From positions 1-44,175 of the IMG/VR virus record IMGVR_UViG_3300017971_000108: 44,175 nt of DNA, one strand, 5' to 3'. This document shows positions 39,463 to 44,175 of this stretch, piece after piece; positions within the stretch are counted from its first letter, which is position 1; each line of letters opens with the position of its first letter. Position numbers and translations under genes: made by a program. This stretch comes from a virus. The notes beneath the pieces are model-generated. The model made no database searches. It had not been told where the DNA came from and saw only the letters and a program-made list of their open reading frames with translations.

Positions 39463-40659
39463 CTATTCCCACTGACCAGTCGCGGCGTTGTACCTACGCC
39501 TGGTCGGCGTCGGTGTCGGTGCGGGCGTTGGTGACGTTGGTGTGTGCGAGACGGCAGCGTTACCGAGCGACGGGTTCGCGGTCTGCCCGGTGACGCCGCT
39601 CTCGAGCATCGACATGAGCGAGGACTGCATTTGCCGGAAGCTCGTGAGCTTCTCCTGGATCGCTACCGCCTGGCCCTCGTCCGCGAACTTGGCCTGGAGC
39701 TCCAGGTCGCCCAATGTGCTGTTGACCGAGTCGAGGAGTTGCGCCACCTCTTTCACATCGAGCTTCTGGCCCTGCTCGTACTGCGCCTTGAAAATCTCGT
39801 GCTTCTCTTCGGCCATCTCGAGCGCCCGCTGCGATCTGGCGTTGTCGGTCGCCATGTTCGCCGCTGCTCGAGCGTCGGCGCGTTCGGCTCTTTCTGAGGC
39901 AGTCTCTTGTAGCTCGAGGCCCCGGTCGGCCCTTTCCGCGCCTCTGCGAGCCAGGCCGAGCTGCTCCTCGGCTCTCGCATCACTTTTTGACCGCCAACTC
40001 TGTGTGTCCTCGTAACGCTCGGCGTCGAGGGTCTTGCTTTCCTCGTAACGCTCCTCCGAGGTTTCGCGGGCCTCCTCCCGTGCTCTGATCTGTTCCATCT
40101 GCATCGGCGTGATCGCGCCCGCTGCCGCCATCCTGGCGAGGTACTCGTCTCGCGTCATGGCCTTTTTCTCTGCCGGTGCGGCCTTTTTCGAGAGGAGGGT
40201 CGAAATCTTGTTCGGTGACAGCTCCGCGCCCGCTGTCATCGACGGTTCGGGCTTGCCGTAGGTTTCGGCCAGCGATCGGCCACCGCCGCCGAGGCCGAGT
40301 CCAGGCGTCTCTCGCCCTTCCTTGAACATCATGTCGGTGCCGAGGGTGAACTTCCCGCCCTCATTGCCGAACGCAGGATCTCCCGCGTTGGCCGGCGTCT
40401 CGACCTTCGAGCCTGCCCCGCCCCCGTAGTAGTCGGCCATCAGCTCCGAGAGCTTCTTCTGCCGCCGACCCTCTTTCAACATGCTCCAGGCCCCGAGGCC
40501 GGTGCGGACACCGACAGCGGCCAGGGGAGAGCCAGAGGCCAGAACGCCAAGACCGATCGGGACGCCGATGTTTTTCAGTACGTCGAGAGCCTTGCTTCCA
40601 CCGCCGCCGCCAACCGCGCCGCCAGCTCCCGCTCCAGCTCCACCACCGCCTTGCGCCAT
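39463..40659 (-). CDS. Coiled-coil internal virion protein candidate
   Basis: The protein has 398 aa. The ATG at 40659 shares a base with the upstream stop (TGATG). A Gly/Ala-rich N-terminus with a hydrophobic stretch (VPIGLGVLASGSPLAAVGVR) leads to a long charged coiled coil (about 190-330; EEARETSEERYEESKTLDAE). It ends with a Pro/Thr stretch and RRRYNAATGQWE. Its place just upstream of the giant gene, and the build, fit proteins ejected with the genome. No enzymatic motif is seen. Confidence 0.6.
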   Translation of the reverse strand: MAQGGGGAGAGAGGAVGGGGGSKALDVLKNIGVPIGLGVLASGSPLAAVGVRTGLGAWSMLKEGRRQKKLSELMADYYGGGAGSKVETPANAGDPAFGNEGGKFTLGTDMMFKEGRETPGLGLGGGGRSLAETYGKPEPSMTAGAELSPNKISTLLSKKAAPAEKKAMTRDEYLARMAAAGAITPMQMEQIRAREEARETSEERYEESKTLDAERYEDTQSWRSKSDARAEEQLGLARRGAERADRGLELQETASERAERADARAAANMATDNARSQRALEMAEEKHEIFKAQYEQGQKLDVKEVAQLLDSVNSTLGDLELQAKFADEGQAVAIQEKLTSFRQMQSSLMSMLESGVTGQTANPSLGNAAVSHTPTSPTPAPTPTPTRRRYNAATGQWE

Positions 40660-41072
40660 CACGCACCCCCCCACAGCTTTTGCGCCCACGCCATGTATTC
40701 AGGGCTTTGCCAGGCTGCGCTCTGATTCTTCTGATACCCGGCCATACTCCCGGCCTTCGCCTCTTCCATCGCCTGCCTCTGTGGCGCGGCCATCATGTTG
40801 TAGGCGTCCATTCCGTAGCCGACAGGCCCCATGACGCCGCTGGCTTTTTCGCTGCCGCTCTTGAGCCATTCCCAAATCGGGAGACTGCCGCCGCTGCCGG
40901 GCTTCTTTTCTCCACCCGCGCCACCGCCGCCTCCACCACCTCCACCGCCCCAACCACCGTAGTAGCTCGAGCCTGGGAGTCTGCCCGAGCCACCGCCCGC
41001 GCCGCCGCTCTTCGCGCTGTTTTGATCCTGGTTTCTCGGGGTGACTGTGATCTCATCGTAGAAAGTTGTCAT
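40659..41072 (-). CDS. Gly-rich virion protein
   Basis: The protein has 137 aa. The N-terminal 60 residues include a run of glycines (about 40-52). The rest is helical with aromatic residues (LPIWEWLKSGSEKASGVMGP, YNMMAAPQRQAMEEAKAG) and ends AWAQKLWGGA. The sequence style matches the neighbouring virion proteins and suggests an internal or tail-tip protein. Confidence 0.55.
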   Translation of the reverse strand: MTTFYDEITVTPRNQDQNSAKSGGAGGGSGRLPGSSYYGGWGGGGGGGGGGAGGEKKPGSGGSLPIWEWLKSGSEKASGVMGPVGYGMDAYNMMAAPQRQAMEEAKAGSMAGYQKNQSAAWQSPEYMAWAQKLWGGA

Positions 41073-41081
41073 GTCGGCCCC

Positions 41082-42104
41082 CTAGAACTTGTTCTGCCGG
41101 GTGGTCGTGGTCGACCCCATCGTGGCTGGCAACAGCGAGGCCAGCGGCCCGAGGTTGATGCGCTCGGATGCTCCGATGAGTCGTTGCCGCTCGCGTTCCT
41201 GGGCGTCCATCTCGGCCTGTGTGATCGCTCGGCCTTCCCTGCCCTGCGCCGATGCCGCCTGGATCGCTGCGAAGCGCCTGGCGTCCGTGTCGCGTCCCTG
41301 CTGGCCGAATCCCTGTCCTGCGGCGATGAGCCGATCCGCATCGCCGGATTCGATGTCTAGGCCCTTGAAGATCGTCGGCATGAGATAGGACGCCTTGGCC
41401 TTCGCCAGAGCGACATTCTCAGCCGTCCCGGCGTCCTGTCCGGTGAGCGCGGCCTGGTTGAGCACCGAGGGCCGAATCGACTCCTCGAACACGCTCAGGG
41501 CCTCCTGGAGCGCGGGCATGTCCTTGAGGCTTTTGCCTGACACGCCCTCGGATGCCTTCGTGTAGGCCGCCGTGGCCTTGAGAGCATCGCCCGATCGTTC
41601 ACCAGCTCCCGGAATCCGGCCAGCGGCCCAATCCTCGAGGGCCGACGAACCCGCGACCTGGGCGGGGTTCCACGCATACGCGCCTTGATCTGGCCGCCAG
41701 GTGGTGTCGGAGCCTTCGGGAATCCACCAATTCGACGGGGTTGCATCGGGCTGCGAGCCAGTGCCGCCAGGCGACACCCTGCGACCGCCGCGCCGCATCC
41801 TCGTGGTGCCGTCGCCAGTCAACGACGGATCTGGCAGCGCCGTGGTTTCCTTCGATACGCGAGAACCACTTCGCCGCCGACCGCCACCACCGCCGCCACC
41901 GCCGCCACCGCCGCCCCCGGTGCCTCCCGAGCCGCCGCCTCCTCCGAAGAGCGGGAGCTGCGACATCCCACCGAGAGCGTTCTGAACGACCTGGGTGTAG
42001 TACGGCTTCCACTCTGCCGGGATCTCGGACGAGGTGGTTGAGGTGCCACCGCCGCCCATCCCGTGACAGGCGAAACGCTCTGCAAGCTGGATCATCTTTC
42101 TCAT
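41082..42104 (-). CDS. Tail or internal virion protein with Gly-rich linker
   Basis: The protein has 340 aa. The ATG at 42104 overlaps the acetyltransferase stop (ATGA). Near the N-terminus IPAEWKPYYTQVVQNALGGM is followed by a Gly-rich stretch (about 55-80). The rest is helical (SLKDMPALQEALSVFEESIR; TAENVALAKAKASYLMPTIF) and ends with a Thr/Arg-rich tail, TTTTRQNKF. The pattern is shared with other podovirus proteins encoded before the ejected giant protein; no enzyme signature is visible. Confidence 0.55.
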   Translation of the reverse strand: MRKMIQLAERFACHGMGGGGTSTTSSEIPAEWKPYYTQVVQNALGGMSQLPLFGGGGGSGGTGGGGGGGGGGGGGRRRSGSRVSKETTALPDPSLTGDGTTRMRRGGRRVSPGGTGSQPDATPSNWWIPEGSDTTWRPDQGAYAWNPAQVAGSSALEDWAAGRIPGAGERSGDALKATAAYTKASEGVSGKSLKDMPALQEALSVFEESIRPSVLNQAALTGQDAGTAENVALAKAKASYLMPTIFKGLDIESGDADRLIAAGQGFGQQGRDTDARRFAAIQAASAQGREGRAITQAEMDAQERERQRLIGASERINLGPLASLLPATMGSTTTTRQNKF

Positions 42105-42583
42105 GGGTCAATCCTCCGTGAAAGCACAAGGTTGCGGACATCAAAGCCGCCGTATCGCGGAAGCCGGTAGAGACGAGCGTGGGACTGCGAATAGGCCGAA
42201 ACGAGGATCTCGTGACACCCGTGGCCCGCTGCCCATTCCTCGATCTCGGCAAATCCCTGTTCGACCAGGTCGCCCCAATGGAACCCGCGATCGAGTGCGA
42301 AGAATCCAATCCAGCATTGGCGACGGTTTTCGTAGCCCACGTCGATGCGGGCGATGATGTGGCCGTGAACCTCGGTTTCGTTCACGGCGACGATAAAGAG
42401 GTAGCGAGCCACGTCGGGATCGTGGCAGAACGACTCGACCAGGTGCTCACCAAGCTCGCGTCCGTCCGTCTCCGCGTTCGGGTCGGCCTGGCAGGCCGCC
42501 GTGACGCGCTCGAGGGCCGGTTCGAGCCACTCTGACGATCCTGGGACCGTCTTGTGGAGCTTTACCATCGTCAACTCGCTCAT
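42101..42583 (-). CDS. GNAT-family acetyltransferase
   Basis: The protein has 160 aa. The ATG at 42583 overlaps the upstream stop (ATGA). The strand-helix order fits GNAT: RYLFIVAVNETEVHGHIIAR (beta4 region), then FALDRGFHWGDLVEQGFAEI, HEILVSAYSQSHARLYRLPR and YGGFDVRNLVLSRR. The usual Q/R-x-x-G-x-G/A coenzyme-A loop is not well conserved (GFHWGDLVEQG). The substrate is unknown; genes of this kind within phage tail clusters may modify virion or host proteins. Confidence 0.65.
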   Translation of the reverse strand: MSELTMVKLHKTVPGSSEWLEPALERVTAACQADPNAETDGRELGEHLVESFCHDPDVARYLFIVAVNETEVHGHIIARIDVGYENRRQCWIGFFALDRGFHWGDLVEQGFAEIEEWAAGHGCHEILVSAYSQSHARLYRLPRYGGFDVRNLVLSRRIDP

Positions 42584-43266
42584 TCCCAAGCTCCGATCAC
42601 CTGCATGAGCTGGCGGTAGATTTCGTAAAAGACCTGGTCGATGTTCCCGTAGGTGATCGCTGGAGCCACAGTCACATCGTCAAAGAAGGCGTGGACGCCC
42701 CCGCCGGCCCCTACAGGACTCCAGAGGATGACGTGGGTGGCGTTCGCTCCAGGCGTGAACGACGCTGTCACGAGCGTCCAGGTGGCCGCGGTTACGCCCG
42801 TCGAGGTGGCCGCGATCGGGCTCGATCCTCCCGAATCATAAATCTGATAGAAGCCCGCGTTGCTGCCGTCGCCCTTTGTCCAGAACTGAACGATGTGGGT
42901 GCCCGAAAGGGTTCCGAGGTTCTGACCGACTCGAGAGCGATCGCCCACAGCGGGCGCGCTGAGTTTCACGCTCTGGAAGCCAGAATATCCCTCACGCTCG
43001 ATGGTGGCCACACCGTTGACGGTGAGAGTTTCGTACCAGCTCACCAGGTCGCCGGTTGCCGATTCCTCGAAGCCTGGATCGCTCACGGTGTTGAGGCCCG
43101 AAGCGCCGATGCCGAGGTTCCCGCCCACCAGGCCGTCAATCTCCTCGATGCGCTCGGCCAGCTCCTTGTCGCGGTCTGCGAGCGCCTCGAAAATCTCGCG
43201 CTCCCGATCCGTCTCCGGTCGCGGGAGGATGATCTGCGACGACAGGGAGGGATTGTCTACAGTCAT
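42580..43266 (-). CDS. Tail protein with carbohydrate-binding-like C-terminal domain
   Basis: The protein has 228 aa. The ATG at 43266 shares a base with the nozzle stop (TGATG). An N-terminal helix (ETDREREIFEALADRDKELA) is followed by a beta-sandwich with carbohydrate-binding-module pattern (NTVSDPGFEESATGDLVSWY, then ATWTLVTASFTPGANATHVI and FFDDVTVAPA). The C-terminus is helical (IDQVFYEIYRQLMQVIGAWE). The layout fits a tail-tip or adsorption protein, with the helix for attachment to the nozzle. Confidence 0.65.
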   Translation of the reverse strand: MTVDNPSLSSQIILPRPETDREREIFEALADRDKELAERIEEIDGLVGGNLGIGASGLNTVSDPGFEESATGDLVSWYETLTVNGVATIEREGYSGFQSVKLSAPAVGDRSRVGQNLGTLSGTHIVQFWTKGDGSNAGFYQIYDSGGSSPIAATSTGVTAATWTLVTASFTPGANATHVILWSPVGAGGGVHAFFDDVTVAPAITYGNIDQVFYEIYRQLMQVIGAWE

Positions 43267-44175
43267 CAGTCACCTATCGGGTCGGCAACGACCTGGGTTC
43301 CACGCCACTCGACACGCGCCGTGGCATCTCCTGAATAGCGAAGAGAGAACATCGAGCCACGAAGCCGGTGATGCGTCTCGCGCCGGTTGCGTCCGGCAGC
43401 GAGGGACAACGTGATGGCTTTCGCAGTCTCGAGGGTCCTGTCCTCTCCGAACTGCGAAGCCCCGAACTGCACGTCGATTTCTTGATCGCTCGCGGTCGGC
43501 TCGATGAGATGGTTCGCGTACCGGATGACGGCGGCCTGGCGGGGATCGCCCGCAGGCTTGATCCCGGTTTCGATGTAGTGGGTGATGGCCTCTCCAGCAT
43601 CATCGTCACCGATCATCTCGTAGAGCTGCCCGTCCTCGTCGACACAGATCATTTGATTCTTGAGCGTTTCAAAAGAGCTGTAGGCTACCGGGTGCTCGGA
43701 GTATGCGCCGACCACGTCGGCATAGGCGATGCCTCCGACCAGGCGGGCGAAGATCCCGGCGCTCACTGGAATGTCCCACCGCATCGGCCAGAGCGAGAGA
43801 TCGCTCATCTTGAGGATGAAACCGCCGTAGAGGTCGTCCGACCCGACCGTGACGTAGTGGACGTGCAGCTCGTCGAGGATCGGATCATAGGCGAGCCAGG
43901 ATCGGTGTCGCTCGTCCAGGTGCATCGTGTTGCGGACGAAGGCGTGAATACGATCGTCGTTCTGGTCGCGCTGGATGACATTCAGGGCCGAGCCGTTGAA
44001 GGCCCGCAGCGTGGCATCTCGAGCGAGGTAGATGTGTCCCATCGGCGTCGGGATACACGCTCGAGCGGCCACAGGACCCTCGATTCCCTTCTCGAAGAGA
44101 TCGAACCGGAACGGGAACTCGCCGCCAGTCGCGGTGGCGACATAGATCGCGTCATCCATGTAGATGCCGACGCGC
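43266..44175 (-). CDS. Beta-propeller-like tail nozzle protein, C-terminal part (continues at 1-776)
   Basis: This is the remainder of the 520-aa nozzle gene, with 44053-44175 duplicating 1-123. Beta repeats continue: HIYLARDATLRAFNGSALNV, RSWLAYDPILDELHVHYVT, YGGFILKMSDLSLWPMRW, then QLYEMIGDDDAGEAITHYIE. The last 60 residues (LETAKAITLSLAAGRNRRET) form a separate beta region. The join was checked by frame: 776 plus 787 bases make 521 codons including the stop. Confidence 0.7.
   Translation of the reverse strand, partial: RVGIYMDDAIYVATATGGEFPFRFDLFEKGIEGPVAARACIPTPMGHIYLARDATLRAFNGSALNVIQRDQNDDRIHAFVRNTMHLDERHRSWLAYDPILDELHVHYVTVGSDDLYGGFILKMSDLSLWPMRWDIPVSAGIFARLVGGIAYADVVGAYSEHPVAYSSFETLKNQMICVDEDGQLYEMIGDDDAGEAITHYIETGIKPAGDPRQAAVIRYANHLIEPTASDQEIDVQFGASQFGEDRTLETAKAITLSLAAGRNRRETHHRLRGSMFSLRYSGDATARVEWRGTQVVADPIGD
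44053..44175. repeat. Terminal direct repeat, right copy (contig overlap)
   Basis: This is an exact copy of bases 1-123. Removing one copy restores the single open nozzle gene and gives the 44,052-bp circular unit. Confidence 0.95.

Noticed and set aside
1-44175. CRISPR arrays, insertion sequences, integrase and attachment sites
   Set aside because: No spaced direct-repeat arrays, transposase or recombinase motifs were found. The only multi-copy tandem repeats are the iteron-like units at 20662-20706.

Overview
The window is an essentially complete genome of a tailed dsDNA phage with podovirus-type gene content. The first 123 bases (1-123) recur exactly as the last 123 (44053-44175). One 520-codon reading frame runs in register across the join, so the sequence reads as a circular or circularly permuted genome of 44,052 bp with an overlap left at its ends. 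Base composition is GC-rich, ribosome binding sites are strong (AAAGGAGG type), and genes are packed with many ATGA, TGATG and GTGA overlaps. No integrase, repressor, DNA polymerase, primase or RNA polymerase is recognisable. This suggests a virulent phage that leans on host replication. An M23 peptidase in the lysis cassette, an injected-type giant protein and a GGDEF domain point to a Gram-negative host, but that is inference.

Layout: everything is on the minus strand except one plus-strand cassette at 12.05-15.24 kb. Reading leftward from about 12 kb come the small terminase, a large terminase split into an ATPase gene and a nuclease gene with five small genes between them, an Acb2-like cyclic-nucleotide sponge, portal, a small helical protein, scaffold, an SU10/DUF5309-type major capsid protein, a linker protein, a head-tail adaptor, a C1q-like jelly-roll protein and a beta-propeller-like tail nozzle protein that crosses the ends. 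Continuing from 43.3 kb down to 39.5 kb are a tail or fibre protein, a GNAT acetyltransferase and three Gly/Ala-rich or coiled-coil virion proteins. Then comes a single gene of 12.6 kb (about 4,205 aa). It carries a canonical GGDEF diguanylate-cyclase domain, an NPPF-type DNA methylase and a Strawberry-notch-type helicase, followed by a C-terminal region like those of large ejected polyvalent proteins. Two smaller genes with their own Shine-Dalgarno sites appear to be overprinted in its low-complexity linkers. The lysis cassette lies at 25.2-26.8 kb and ends at a strong terminator.

From 25.1 to 19.9 kb a leftward recombination/replication operon encodes an HTH protein, an annealing-protein-like partner, a Cas4-like PD-(D/E)XK nuclease, a coiled-coil protein, a Zn-finger protein and a DEDDy exonuclease. 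An array of four 11-bp repeats resembling DnaA boxes, beside an AT-rich palindrome, lies inside this operon and is the best origin candidate. From 19.8 to 15.3 kb come decoration-like proteins and a large lectin-like fibre of visibly lower GC. The plus-strand cassette holds small zinc-ribbon, RHH and winged-helix-like proteins and ends in a RusA Holliday-junction resolvase.

The most interesting biology is the pairing of a virion-protein GGDEF cyclase with an encoded Acb2-like cyclic-nucleotide sponge. Next are the overprinted genes in the giant gene, the split terminase, the iteron-like array, and a roughly tenfold over-representation of the palindrome CTCGAG.
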